Below, one piece after another: positions 7,869 to 16,197 of a DNA stretch of 64,000 nt. A model generated the notes under the pieces. That model saw only the letters and a program-made list of their open reading frames with translations. It was not told where the DNA came from and did not search any database. This DNA comes from Azospirillum sp. TSO35-2 (GTDB lineage: Bacteria; Pseudomonadota; Alphaproteobacteria; Azospirillales; Azospirillaceae). The stretch spans positions 1,369,945-1,433,944 of the forward strand of contig NZ_LGRA01000021.1 of assembly GCF_003116095.1 (NCBI RefSeq). Direction: 5' to 3'. The stretch's first letter is position 1. Each line of letters begins with the position of its first letter. Both the position numbers and the translations under genes were made by a program.

Positions 7869-8990
7869 TCACCCGCCGAGATAGATCCGGTGGTAACGCC
7901 GGCCGAGCGAGGTCAGGATTTCGTAGCCGATGGTCCCACCTTCCGCCGCGACCTGGTCGACCGGGCGGTGGGGGCCGATCAGCTCGACCAGTCGGCCGGG
8001 CTGCGCCGCCGATTCGGGCAGGCCGGTGACGTCGATGGTGATCAGGTCCATGGAGATGCGGCCGACGATCGGCGCCGCCACGCCATCGACGATGATGTGC
8101 CCCTTGCCGCCCAGCGAGCGCATGTAGCCGTCGGCGTAACCGACGCCGATGGTGGCGATCCGCGCCGGTCCCGTGAGCCTGTGGGCGGCGCCATAGCCGA
8201 CCGTCATCGGCGGGGCGCAGTGCCGCACCTGCAACAGCCGGGCGTCCAGCCGCACCGTGTCCCGCATCGGGTTGGCGAGGTGCGGCGTCGGGTTGACGCC
8301 GTAGAGCGCGCAGCCCGGCCGGGCGAGGTCGAAGTGATGGTCCTTGCCGTGGAAGATGCCCGACGAATTGGCGAAGCTGGCCTTCGCTTTGGGCAGCCGG
8401 GCCAGCGCCGCACGGAAGCGGTCGCGCTGCTCCGCCGTCATCGGCTGGTCGAACTCGTCGGCGCAGGCGAGGTGGGTCATCCAGTAACGGACGTCGATGC
8501 CCTCCAGCCACTCCGGATGGGCGGCCAGAGCGTCCAGCTCGTCGGGGCCGAGGCCCAGGCGGTTCATGCCGGTGTCGATGTGGATCACCGCCGGCAGCAC
8601 CTCGCCCCGCGACGCGGCGACGTCCCGCCAGGCCGCGATCTCGCCCAGATGGTTCAGCACCGGCAGGATGCGGTTGGCGAGGAAGTCGCCCGCGCAGCCG
8701 GCCGGCAGGCCGCCGAGCGAGAAGATTTGCGCGTCCGGGGCGACCGGCTCCAGCGCCCGGCGGACGGCCAGCGCCTCCTCGAGCTGGGCGACGACGAAGG
8801 TCCGGCAGCCGGCAGCGGCCAGCGCCGGGACGATGCGCGGCACGCCTAGCCCATAGGCGTCGGCCTTGACCACCGCCGAGCATTCGGCGGGGGCGACGCG
8901 GTCGCGCAGCTGGGTCCAGTTGGCGACGACGGCGCCGAGATCCACGGTGAGGATCGCGCCGGCGCGCGGGTTCGGGTCGGTCACGGACAC
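7869..8990 (-). CDS. alr: alanine racemase
   Basis: About 373 residues; a PLP enzyme that interconverts L- and D-alanine to supply D-alanine for peptidoglycan. The PLP lysine is in AVVKADAYGLG (about Lys42), the second catalytic base tyrosine in the motif TVGYGAAHR, and substrate-contact motifs VGYADGYMRSL and GRISMDL are intact. The start is uncertain: GTG codons at 9005, 8990 and 8984 are all possible, none with an ideal ribosome-binding site. I use 8990, which leaves 16 bp after the dnaB stop; the frame further upstream lies inside dnaB. The order dnaB-alr is common in alphaproteobacteria and suggests one transcript. Confidence 0.93.
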   Translation of the reverse strand: MSVTDPNPRAGAILTVDLGAVVANWTQLRDRVAPAECSAVVKADAYGLGVPRIVPALAAAGCRTFVVAQLEEALAVRRALEPVAPDAQIFSLGGLPAGCAGDFLANRILPVLNHLGEIAAWRDVAASRGEVLPAVIHIDTGMNRLGLGPDELDALAAHPEWLEGIDVRYWMTHLACADEFDQPMTAEQRDRFRAALARLPKAKASFANSSGIFHGKDHHFDLARPGCALYGVNPTPHLANPMRDTVRLDARLLQVRHCAPPMTVGYGAAHRLTGPARIATIGVGYADGYMRSLGGKGHIIVDGVAAPIVGRISMDLITIDVTGLPESAAQPGRLVELIGPHRPVDQVAAEGGTIGYEILTSLGRRYHRIYLGG

Positions 8991-9006
8991 AATGTTGCCA
9001 GACACC

Positions 9007-10512
9007 TTATTCGTCACCCTGATGGTGTTGGTCGAGATCGCCGAACTTGGTGAACTGGCCGTCGAAGTAGAGACGCACGGTTCCGATCGGACCATGGCGC
9101 TGCTTGGCGATGATCACCTCGGCGGTGTTGTGCACCTCGCCGAGGCGCTGCTGCCAGCGCTGGTAGCGGTCATTGAACTTGTCGTCGCTCTCGTCCGGCC
9201 GGCGCGACGGCTCGGCGCGCTCAAGATAATACTGTTCGCGGAAAACGAACATCACGACGTCGGCGTCCTGCTCGATCGAGCCCGATTCGCGCAGGTCGGC
9301 GAGCTGCGGCCGCTTGTCCTCGCGCAGTTCAACCGCGCGGCTCAACTGCGACAGCGCCACGACGGGGACGTCGAGTTCCTTGGCGATCGCCTTCAGGCCG
9401 CGGGTGATCTCCGAGATTTCCTGCACCCGGTTCTCGGCCCCGCGCGCCGACGAGCCGCGCAACAACTGCAGGTAGTCAACCACCACCATGCTGAGGCCCG
9501 AGGTGCGTTTCAGCCGGCGGCAGCGCGTGCGCACCGCGGCGACCGACAGCGCCGGGGTGTCGTCGACGTAGAAGGGGCAGCGCGCCAGATCCTGGCTGGC
9601 CTGGACGAATTTCGGGAAGTCGGTGTCGCGGATCTCGCCGCGCCGGATCTTGTCGCCGGGCACCTGCACCTCGTCGGCGAGGATACGGGTGGCGAGCTGT
9701 TCGGCCGACATTTCCAGCGAGAAGAAGCCGACGACGCCGCCTTCCTGGCCGCTGGAGCGCATGTGCGCCTTGGCGGCGTTGAAGGCGATGTTGGTCGCCA
9801 GCGCCGTCTTGCCCATCGAGGGACGGCCGGCGAGGATGATCAGGTCCGACGGGTGCAGGCCGCCCAGCTTGCGGTCGATGTCGATCAGGCCGGTGGTGAC
9901 GCCGGTGACGTGGCTGGAGCGGCGGAAGGCCGCCTCCGCCGTGGTGATGGCGTGCTTGACCGACTCGCCGAACGCCACGAAGCCGCCCTGCACGTCGCCG
10001 GTGGAGGCGAGGTCGAACAGCTGCTTTTCCGCCTCGCCGATCTGGTCGAGCGCGGTGATGTCGAGGTCGTGGCGGTACGCCTCGTTCACCATGTCGGTGC
10101 CGACCTCGATCAGCTGCCGGCGGATGAACAGGTCGTGGATGGTCTTGCCGTAATCGGCGGCGTTGACCACGGTGACGACGTTGGCCGCCAGCTCCGCCAG
10201 ATAGGCGCTGCCGCCTTCGACCGCCAGTTCGGGGTCGTTGTCGAACAGCGACTTCAGCGTCACCGGGTTGGCGATCTGGCCGCGGTCGATCATCTTGTTG
10301 ATCGCCGCGAAGATCCGCTGGTGCGCCGGGTCGTAGAAATGCTCCGGCCGCAGGAACTCGCCGACCTTCTCGTAGGCCTTGTTGTTGACCAGGATCGCGC
10401 CCAGCAGCGCCTGCTCCGCCTCCTCGTTGTTGGGGGGCGTGCGGTACTCGGCCGTCGGCTTGACCGCGGCGGAGGGGCGGGGATCGAACAGCGATGAGGT
10501 CTGGTTGCTCAT
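9007..10512 (-). CDS. dnaB: replicative DNA helicase DnaB
   Basis: A 501-residue hexameric helicase that unwinds DNA at the replication fork. The N-terminal DnaB domain (residues about 28-130, NNEEAEQALLGAILVNN) is followed by the RecA-like motor with Walker A AGRPSMGKTALA (about 229-236), Walker B MVVVDYLQLL and the late motif DLRESGSIEQDADVV. The start is ATG 10512 (MSNQTSS); an in-frame ATG at 10572 would add 20 unlike residues and run into the DnaA-box region. The gene is a normal chromosomal dnaB; no intein is present. Its promoter region carries a cluster of DnaA-box-like sequences. Confidence 0.97.
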   Translation of the reverse strand: MSNQTSSLFDPRPSAAVKPTAEYRTPPNNEEAEQALLGAILVNNKAYEKVGEFLRPEHFYDPAHQRIFAAINKMIDRGQIANPVTLKSLFDNDPELAVEGGSAYLAELAANVVTVVNAADYGKTIHDLFIRRQLIEVGTDMVNEAYRHDLDITALDQIGEAEKQLFDLASTGDVQGGFVAFGESVKHAITTAEAAFRRSSHVTGVTTGLIDIDRKLGGLHPSDLIILAGRPSMGKTALATNIAFNAAKAHMRSSGQEGGVVGFFSLEMSAEQLATRILADEVQVPGDKIRRGEIRDTDFPKFVQASQDLARCPFYVDDTPALSVAAVRTRCRRLKRTSGLSMVVVDYLQLLRGSSARGAENRVQEISEITRGLKAIAKELDVPVVALSQLSRAVELREDKRPQLADLRESGSIEQDADVVMFVFREQYYLERAEPSRRPDESDDKFNDRYQRWQQRLGEVHNTAEVIIAKQRHGPIGTVRLYFDGQFTKFGDLDQHHQGDE

Positions 10513-10564
10513 GGGGGACACAATAGCAGAAACGGAACGGGAACGCTCGGTGAAGGGCGGGGGA

Positions 10565-10620
10565 TCCTCCACAAAAGCTGTGCACAGAAGTTATCCACAG
10601 GCTGAGAAGTTTGGGGATAA
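10565..10620. promoter_or_regulatory. cluster of DnaA-box-like sites upstream of dnaB
   Basis: TTATCCACA at 10591-10599 is an exact consensus DnaA box. TTATCCCCA on the minus strand (10612-10620) matches 8 of 9 positions, and CTGTGCACA (10578-10586) and TCCTCCACA (10565-10573) match 7 of 9. All lie in the 138-bp gap between the dnaB start and the LOG-family gene, 50-110 bp upstream of the dnaB start codon. They may place dnaB expression under DnaA control or act as a DnaA-binding reservoir. An origin function cannot be judged from the window. Confidence 0.55.
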
Positions 10621-10627
10621 CGCCGGC

Positions 10628-10643
10628 GGGGCCTTACGGCCCC
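10628..10643 (-). terminator. GC-rich hairpin after the LOG-family gene
   Basis: GGGGCC and GGCCCC form a perfect 6-bp stem with a 4-nt loop, 7 bp beyond the stop codon of the leftward LOG-family gene. The following sequence is not T-rich, so it is at best a weak intrinsic terminator. Confidence 0.35.
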
Positions 10644-10650
10644 ACGGCCC

Positions 10651-11235
10651 TCACAGCTTCTTCGGCTGGTCGGGCCGGCTCGCGCCGGGCATCGTCTCCA
10701 GCGCCTCGAACACGCCGTCGATCTGGTCGGCGACGCGATAGAGCGTGCTGCGGTCGATGCGGGCGAAGCCCTGCGCCACCATGTGGTCGATCAGCCCGAG
10801 CAGCGGGCGCCAGTAGCCGTCGACATCGGCGAAGACGATCGGCTTGTCGTGCAGCTGCAACTGCCGCCAGGTCAGGATCTCGAACGCCTCGTCCAGCGTG
10901 CCCAGGCCGCCGGGCAGGATGACGAAGGCGTCGGACCGCTCCACCATCATGCGCTTGCGGGTGTGCATGCTGTCGACGACGTGCAGTTCGGTCAGGCCGG
11001 TGTGCTCGACCTCCGCCGACTGGATGTGTTCGGGGATGATGCCGACCACCTCGCCGCCGGCCGCCAGCGCGGCGTCGGCGGCGATGCCCATCAGCCCGAC
11101 CCGGCCGCCGCCGTAGATCATCCGTATGCCGCGCCGCGCCAGCCCGTCGCCCAGCGCGTGGGCGGCTTCCTTGTGGACATCGGCGACGCGGCTGGAGGCG
11201 CCGCAATAGACGCAGACGGACGACAGGGTCTTCAT
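10651..11235 (-). CDS. LOG family protein (nucleoside 5'-monophosphate phosphoribohydrolase)
   Basis: A 194-residue LOG family protein. Members cleave the N-glycosidic bond of cytokinin riboside 5'-monophosphates or of AMP-like nucleotides to release the free base. The signature VILPGGLGTLDE (residues 105-116) and the upstream TRKRMMVERSDAF are present, together with the N-terminal CVYCGASSRV typical of the group. In bacteria from plant environments such genes can contribute to cytokinin production, but many serve general nucleotide turnover; the sequence cannot decide. It lies upstream of dnaB on the same strand, with its own 158-bp divergent promoter region shared with the cytochrome c' gene. 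Confidence 0.88.
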   Translation of the reverse strand: MKTLSSVCVYCGASSRVADVHKEAAHALGDGLARRGIRMIYGGGRVGLMGIAADAALAAGGEVVGIIPEHIQSAEVEHTGLTELHVVDSMHTRKRMMVERSDAFVILPGGLGTLDEAFEILTWRQLQLHDKPIVFADVDGYWRPLLGLIDHMVAQGFARIDRSTLYRVADQIDGVFEALETMPGASRPDQPKKL

Positions 11236-11393
11236 CGCGGGTCAACCTTTCTCGCCCCCGCCATGGGCCGACAGGGGGCCGGGCAGGGGGCAGTAAAAAA
11301 TCCTGGTGAGCACCATGGAATATCGGGCGGGCCCGGCGCGTCAACAGCGGCACAGGCTCCGTTCAAGACCATGGCATCATCGGGAGGGACCAC

Positions 11394-11873
11394 ATGAGCA
11401 ACCGCGTCGTCAATGTCCTTGCGGCGGCATCCGTCGCCGGCATGCTGTTCGCCACCTTCGGCTTGTCGGCCGCCGGCGCCGCCGATCCGGCCGAGCAGGT
11501 GAAGGACCGCCAGCAGACGATGAAGAAACTGGGTGGCGGCATGGGCGCCGTCGCCAAATACGTGAAGAACGAGGGCGCCACCGCCGAGGACGCGGCCAAG
11601 GGGGTGGCGACCGTGCTGGCGGTGTCCAAGATGGACCCCAAGGCCATCTTCCCCGAGGGCACCGCCGTCGGCGTCGCCGACAGCGCCGCCAAGCCGGAGC
11701 TGTGGAAGGACTGGAACGACACGCAGAAGCGCTGGGCGGCGGTGCAGCCGGCGGCCACGCAGCTCGAAGCGGCGATCAAGGGCGGCGACCGCGCCCAGAT
11801 CGCCCAGGCCCTGGGGGCGACCTCCAAGACCTGCGGCGGCTGCCACGAGGACTTCCGCGTCAAGAAGAACTGA
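11394..11873 (+). CDS. cytochrome c'
   Basis: A 159-residue periplasmic haem protein. Residues 1-30 are a signal peptide ending near AGAAD, and the mature part is all helical with a single haem-binding CGGCH (147-151) near the C-terminus, the layout of class II cytochromes c'. These four-helix-bundle proteins bind nitric oxide and help in NO protection or electron transfer. The start is ATG 11394. The downstream diheme cytochrome gene begins 4 bp after the stop, so the two are almost certainly co-transcribed and may be redox partners. Confidence 0.9.
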   Translation: MSNRVVNVLAAASVAGMLFATFGLSAAGAADPAEQVKDRQQTMKKLGGGMGAVAKYVKNEGATAEDAAKGVATVLAVSKMDPKAIFPEGTAVGVADSAAKPELWKDWNDTQKRWAAVQPAATQLEAAIKGGDRAQIAQALGATSKTCGGCHEDFRVKKN

Positions 11874-11877
11874 CGCG

Positions 11878-12756
11878 ATGCGGCGTGTCCTGCTCCGCGC
11901 CGCGCTGACGCTGCCGCTCGCCCTGGCGGGCGGCGGCGCTTCGGCGGCCGATCCGGCCCCACCCGCCGACGCGGCGGCGCGCGGCGCCTACATCTTCCAG
12001 GCGGCGGGCTGCCTGGGCTGCCACACCGACGAGAAGGCGGGCGGGGCGCCGCTGGCCGGCGGCCGGGCGCTGGTCACGCCCTTCGGCACCTTCTACACGC
12101 CGAACATCACGCCGGACCCGGTCAACGGCATCGGGCGCTGGACCGACGCCGACTTCGTCCGCGCCTTCCGCGAGGGCAAGCGGCCGGACGGCGCCGCCCT
12201 GTTCCCGGCCTTTCCCTACGCCAGCTACACGCGGATGACCGACCGCGACCTGCTGGACCTGAAGGCGTTCCTGGCCACCCAGCCGGCGGTGTCCGCCCCC
12301 AACAAGCCGCACGACCTGACGCCGCCCTTCTCCTGGCGGTTCCTGGTGCCGGCCTGGCAATGGCTGTACCTGACGCCCGGCCCGGTGCCGGACGACCCGG
12401 CCAAGCCGCCGGCGTGGAACCGCGGGCGCTATCTGGTCGACGCGCTCGGCCATTGCGGGGAGTGCCACACGCCGCGCAGCGTCCTGGGCGGCATGGACGG
12501 CGACCGCTATCTGGCCGGCAATCCCGACGGCCCCGACAAGGACAAGGTGCCGAACATCACCAGCACCAAAGGCAAGGGCATCGGCGACCTGTCGGACGGC
12601 GACCTGACGCTGCTGCTGGAAACCGGGCTGACCCCGGACGGCGACGTCGTCGGCGGCGCCATGGGCGAGGTGGTGCGCAACAGCACCTCCAAGCTGACCG
12701 CCGCGGACCGTGCCGCCATCGCCGCCTACCTGAAGACGGTGCCGGCGAAGAACTGA
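11878..12756 (+). CDS. secreted diheme cytochrome c
   Basis: A 292-residue protein with a signal peptide (cleavage near ASAAD) and two class I haem motifs, CLGCH (45-49) and CGECH (193-197). Motifs GRALVTPFGTFYTPNITPD and KVPNITSTKGKGIG are typical of cytochromes that accept electrons from periplasmic flavin or PQQ dehydrogenases, and the two similar halves suggest a duplication. It starts at ATG 11878, 4 bp after the cytochrome c' gene. No dehydrogenase gene is nearby, so its electron donor is unknown. Confidence 0.85.
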   Translation: MRRVLLRAALTLPLALAGGGASAADPAPPADAAARGAYIFQAAGCLGCHTDEKAGGAPLAGGRALVTPFGTFYTPNITPDPVNGIGRWTDADFVRAFREGKRPDGAALFPAFPYASYTRMTDRDLLDLKAFLATQPAVSAPNKPHDLTPPFSWRFLVPAWQWLYLTPGPVPDDPAKPPAWNRGRYLVDALGHCGECHTPRSVLGGMDGDRYLAGNPDGPDKDKVPNITSTKGKGIGDLSDGDLTLLLETGLTPDGDVVGGAMGEVVRNSTSKLTAADRAAIAAYLKTVPAKN

Positions 12757-12783
12757 GCCGGCCCGGCCCATCCGATGGGGCAG

Positions 12784-12801
12784 TCCGCCGCTTACGGCGG
12801 A
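12784..12801 (+). terminator. hairpin after the cytochrome pair
   Basis: TCCGCCG and CGGCGGA form a perfect 7-bp stem with a CTTA loop, 27 bp after the diheme cytochrome stop codon. There is no downstream T-run, so this is a weak terminator candidate. A TATACT sequence at 12848-12853 could be the -10 element for the next gene, but I see no matching -35. Confidence 0.35.
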
Positions 12802-12884
12802 TGGTGTTGATCCAACGGCACCATTCTTTTGGGACCTGTCCTTCTGCTATACTCGATCATCCTGCCGTGGTGGTGGGCCGCCGG

Positions 12885-13979
12885 ATGGGTGCTCAGGTGA
12901 AACGAAACGCGTTGTTCGCAGCTTTGGGCGCGGCCCTGATCGCCGGGGCTGCGGGGGTTGCGCTGTGGCCGGCCGGGGCGCCGGGACCGGTTCCCGCCAC
13001 GCCGACCGCGGCGACACCGACCCAGGCGCCGCCGGTTGCCGCCGCCCAACCCGCGGCCGCCGCGCCCTCCGCGCCAGCGCCCTCCACACCGGCGGCGCCC
13101 AGCTTCGACGTGGTGCGGGTGGCGCCGGACGGGGCGACGGTGTTGGCCGGCCGCGCCGCTCCGGGGGCGGAGGTGACGGTGACCGACGGCGGCACGCCGG
13201 TCGCCTCGGCCAAGGCCGACACGCGCGGCGAGTGGGTGATGCTGCCCGACAAGCCGCTGCCGCCCGGCACCCGCGAACTGGCCCTCAGCGAAACCCGCCC
13301 CGGCTCCTCCTCCGCGGTCCCGGCGGACAAGGTGGTCGTGGTGATGGTCCCCGACCCGCCGAGGGCCAGCGCCGGCGCGGGCGTTGCCGCCGCGGCCGTC
13401 CCAGCCGCGGAACCGGCCGCCGTCGCCGTGGCGGTGCCGCGCGACGGTCTGGTGGGGGCCAACCCGGCGATGGGCGGCAGTTCGGTGTTGCAGGCGCCGC
13501 CGGTGCCGGCCCAGGGCGCGCCCGCCCCGCCGGGCGGCGTCACGGTCGACACGATGGACTACGACCCGGCCGGCCGGGTGGCGCTCGGCGGGCGGGCGGC
13601 GCCCAACAGCGCGGTGCAGCTCTATCTGGACAACATCCTGGTCGGCAGCGCCCACACCGACCCCAAGGGCAACTGGCGCCTGCTGCCGGAAAAGCTGATC
13701 GACCCCGGCGTCTACACCCTGCGGGCCGACCAGATCACGCTGGCCGGCAAGGTCGTCGCCCGCGCCGAACTGCCGGTGCAGGTGTCGGCGATGCCGGCCG
13801 ACATGACCGACGGCCACAGCGTCGTCGTCCAGCCCGGCAACAGCCTGTGGCGCCTGGCCCGCCGCACCTACGGCGACGGCATGCTCTACACCACCATCTA
13901 CACCGCCAACCGCGACCAGATCCGCTCGCCGGACCTGATCTACCCGGGCCAGATCTTCGCGCTGCCGCAGGTGAACTGA
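12885..13979 (+). CDS. LysM domain protein with N-terminal membrane helix
   Basis: A 364-residue protein. An N-terminal hydrophobic helix (ALFAALGAALIAGAAGVALW) is followed by an Ala/Pro/Thr-rich linker, then two similar beta-rich modules. These carry VLAGRAAPGAEVTVTDGG and VALGGRAAPNSAVQLYLDN, each followed by a WVMLP or WRLLP motif, suggesting an internal duplication. A C-terminal LysM domain (HSVVVQPGNSLWRLARRTYGDG to YPGQIFALP) would bind peptidoglycan. The likely location is periplasmic and membrane-anchored. ATG 12885 is used; GTG 12897 is an alternative. No catalytic domain is seen, so a structural or wall-associated role is likely. Confidence 0.85.
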   Translation: MGAQVKRNALFAALGAALIAGAAGVALWPAGAPGPVPATPTAATPTQAPPVAAAQPAAAAPSAPAPSTPAAPSFDVVRVAPDGATVLAGRAAPGAEVTVTDGGTPVASAKADTRGEWVMLPDKPLPPGTRELALSETRPGSSSAVPADKVVVVMVPDPPRASAGAGVAAAAVPAAEPAAVAVAVPRDGLVGANPAMGGSSVLQAPPVPAQGAPAPPGGVTVDTMDYDPAGRVALGGRAAPNSAVQLYLDNILVGSAHTDPKGNWRLLPEKLIDPGVYTLRADQITLAGKVVARAELPVQVSAMPADMTDGHSVVVQPGNSLWRLARRTYGDGMLYTTIYTANRDQIRSPDLIYPGQIFALPQVN

Positions 13980-14000
13980 GCGGCGGCGCGTCGGCCGGGA

Positions 14001-14414
14001 TCAGTCCGGCGGCACCCGGCCGATCGCCGCCCAGCCCAGCGGGCTCAGGCGCAGCAGCTCCGGCCCTTCCCCGGCCGGGTTGGGGTCCAGCGTCACCAGC
14101 TCCCGATTCTCGAACCATGCCCAGCGCGTCACCTCGGCGGTGGTGCCGGGCCAGCCGTCGGCCAGCCGTTTCAGCATCTCCAGGTCGGCCGCGGCGATGG
14201 GGAATTTCGGCCCGGCCACCCGCGGCCTCGCGGCCGGCGCCGGGGCGGGGTTTTCGACCGGCGGCGGCGGCGGGGCCGGCTGCCCGGCATGGGCTCGGAT
14301 CCAGTCGGTCTGGTAGGCGCGCAGGGACTGCTCCAGCTCCGTACGCGTCGCCTCGACCGGGCAGCGGGTGTACGTGTCGAGCAGGGCGTACAGCCTGTCC
14401 TTCGGGTCGCTCAT
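14001..14414 (-). CDS. hypothetical protein
   Basis: A 137-residue soluble protein without signal or membrane segment. The N-terminal part (residues 1-45) is charged and probably helical, residues 46-70 are a Pro/Ala linker, and the C-terminal part (about 70-137) is compact with several tryptophans (GWPGTTAEVTRWAWFENR). I do not recognise the family. It lies 10 bp downstream of the CorA-type gene on the same strand and is probably co-transcribed with it. Confidence 0.55.
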   Translation of the reverse strand: MSDPKDRLYALLDTYTRCPVEATRTELEQSLRAYQTDWIRAHAGQPAPPPPPVENPAPAPAARPRVAGPKFPIAAADLEMLKRLADGWPGTTAEVTRWAWFENRELVTLDPNPAGEGPELLRLSPLGWAAIGRVPPD

Positions 14415-14424
14415 CGTCTCACCT

Positions 14425-15432
14425 TCAAAGCCATCCAGTCCGGCGGAAGCGGACGTACAGTGCGACGCAGGTCACGGCGATCGCCGCCAGCACCGCCGGG
14501 TAGCCGTAGCGCCAGTGAAGCTCCGGCATATGCTCGAAGTTCATGCCGTACAGGCCGGCGATGGCCGTCGGCACGGCGAGGATGGCGGCCCAGGCGGCCA
14601 GCTTGCGCGTCACGTCGTTCTGCCGCGCGGCGGCCAGGATCATACTGGTTTCGAAGGCGAAGGACAGCACCTCGCGCAGCGAGCCGATCTGCTCGTTGAC
14701 GCGGATCACATGGTCGTGGACGTCGCGGTAGTAGGGGCGGATGACCGGGTCGATGATCGGCAGCTCGAAGCGTTCCAGCCGGGAACAGACCTCCAGCAGC
14801 GGCGAGGCGTTGCGGCGCAGCCGTTCCAGATCACGGCGCAACTGGTGGATGCGCTCGATCTCCGCCGTGCCGGGCGGCCGGACGATCAGCATGGCGTCCA
14901 GCTCGTCGACCAGCCCGGCCATCTGCTCCAGCACCGGGAAGTAGCAGTCCACCACATAGTCCATGATGGTGTAGACGACGAAGTCCTCGCCGTGCTTCAG
15001 CAGATGCGGCGCGCTTTCGCAGCGTGCCCGCACCGGCGAATAGCTGCTGGACGCCCCATGCCGCACGGTGACGACATAGCCGCGTCCGGCGAAGACATGG
15101 GTTTCACCCAGAACCAGCGCGTCATTCTCCAGCCGGGCGGTGCGCAGGACCATGAACAGGCTGTCGCCATAGACTTCGATCTTCGGCCGCTGGTGGGCGT
15201 GCAGCGCGTCTTCCACCGCCAGTTCGTGCAGGCCGAACTGGCGCTTCACCTCCATCAGCAGCGCCTCGTCGGGCTCCCACAACCCGATCCAGACGAAGGC
15301 GCCCTCCTTGGCGGCCCAGGCCCCGGCCTCGGTGATGGCCACGTCGGCGACTCGCCGACCGTCGCGGTAGACGGCGCTGGCCACCACGGCGTCGGGGTTG
15401 GCGATCGGCTCGGGGGAAGGGGGCAGCGGCAT
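14425..15432 (-). CDS. CorA family divalent metal transporter
   Basis: A 335-residue CorA superfamily protein, usually pentameric channels for Mg2+ (sometimes Co2+, Ni2+ or Zn2+ efflux). The large N-terminal cytoplasmic domain ends in the long stalk helix (QLRRDLERLRRNASPLLE), followed by two C-terminal membrane helices. The selectivity motif is AGLYGMNF between the helices, with HMPELHW in the loop; the canonical YGMNF is intact. ATG 15432 gives the usual family start, while the longer open frame to 15783 overlaps the divergent gene. Transport direction and metal cannot be decided. Confidence 0.9.
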   Translation of the reverse strand: MPLPPSPEPIANPDAVVASAVYRDGRRVADVAITEAGAWAAKEGAFVWIGLWEPDEALLMEVKRQFGLHELAVEDALHAHQRPKIEVYGDSLFMVLRTARLENDALVLGETHVFAGRGYVVTVRHGASSSYSPVRARCESAPHLLKHGEDFVVYTIMDYVVDCYFPVLEQMAGLVDELDAMLIVRPPGTAEIERIHQLRRDLERLRRNASPLLEVCSRLERFELPIIDPVIRPYYRDVHDHVIRVNEQIGSLREVLSFAFETSMILAAARQNDVTRKLAAWAAILAVPTAIAGLYGMNFEHMPELHWRYGYPAVLAAIAVTCVALYVRFRRTGWL

Positions 15433-15577
15433 GACAGGGGAACCCGGCGGAGGACGGCGAGGAGCCGGCACTCTAAAGAGGTTCTCCGGCAGCGTCGACG
15501 AATCCGGCATCGCCCGCCGGGCGGACCGGCCGCGCCGCGCGTTGTGCCTGCGGGTGGCGGCGCGGCAGGAGGACAGG

Positions 15578-16096
15578 GTGAACGGCATGTTCCAATCGGC
15601 ATCACGCGGCATGTACAGGCTGGCGGCGGCGACGCTGACCCTGTTCGCCCTGCTGTTCATCGGCCTGTCGGCGCTGACGGTGGTCGAGGGGATGGTGGCG
15701 CTCGACGCGGCCACCCTGACCGCGGCGATGCTGGACGGGGTCGGGATGATCGTGCTGGCCATCGCCGTGTTCGAGATCGCCAAGTATCTCTACGAGGAGG
15801 AGATCGCCCGCGACCGCGAACTGCGCCGCGCCGACGAGGCCCGCCGCACCCTGACCAAGTTCCTGACCACCATCATCATCGCCTCCAGCCTGGAGGGGTT
15901 GGTGCTGGTGTTCGAGGCGCGGACGTCGGAGATCTCCGCCATCGTCTATCCGGCGCTGCTGCTGGCGGTGGTGGTGCTGATGGTGGTCGGGCTGGGCGCC
16001 TTCCAGTGGATGGCCCGCCGCGCCGAAAGCATCCGCATCGATCCGCGCGCCTCCGAGGCCGACGAGGCGGAGCAGGACAAGCGCTCGCACCCCTAG
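15578..16096 (+). CDS. membrane protein of unknown function
   Basis: A 172-residue protein with four predicted membrane helices (about residues 15-40, 50-68, 99-113 and 122-146) and a charged cytoplasmic loop between helices 2 and 3 (KYLYEEEIARDRELRRADEARR). The tail after helix 4 is acidic and charged. GTG 15578 is preceded by AGGAGG at a 5-bp spacing, better placed than ATG 15587. It is divergent from the CorA gene and precedes the PRPP-synthetase-like gene by 101 bp. I do not recognise the family. Confidence 0.7.
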   Translation: MNGMFQSASRGMYRLAAATLTLFALLFIGLSALTVVEGMVALDAATLTAAMLDGVGMIVLAIAVFEIAKYLYEEEIARDRELRRADEARRTLTKFLTTIIIASSLEGLVLVFEARTSEISAIVYPALLLAVVVLMVVGLGAFQWMARRAESIRIDPRASEADEAEQDKRSHP

Positions 16097-16197
16097 GACG
16101 GATGAACGCCGCCGCTTCGGCCTTTTGCCATGATTGACCCGGCCGCGCGTCCTGCGCCAAGCTTGCCACCGTCCAAGGTGGTGCAGGGAGACCGGGC

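Noticed and set aside
10513..10650. The dnaB upstream region as the chromosomal origin
   Set aside because: DnaA-box-like sites are present, but there is no AT-rich unwinding region and no skew data; recorded only as a regulatory cluster.
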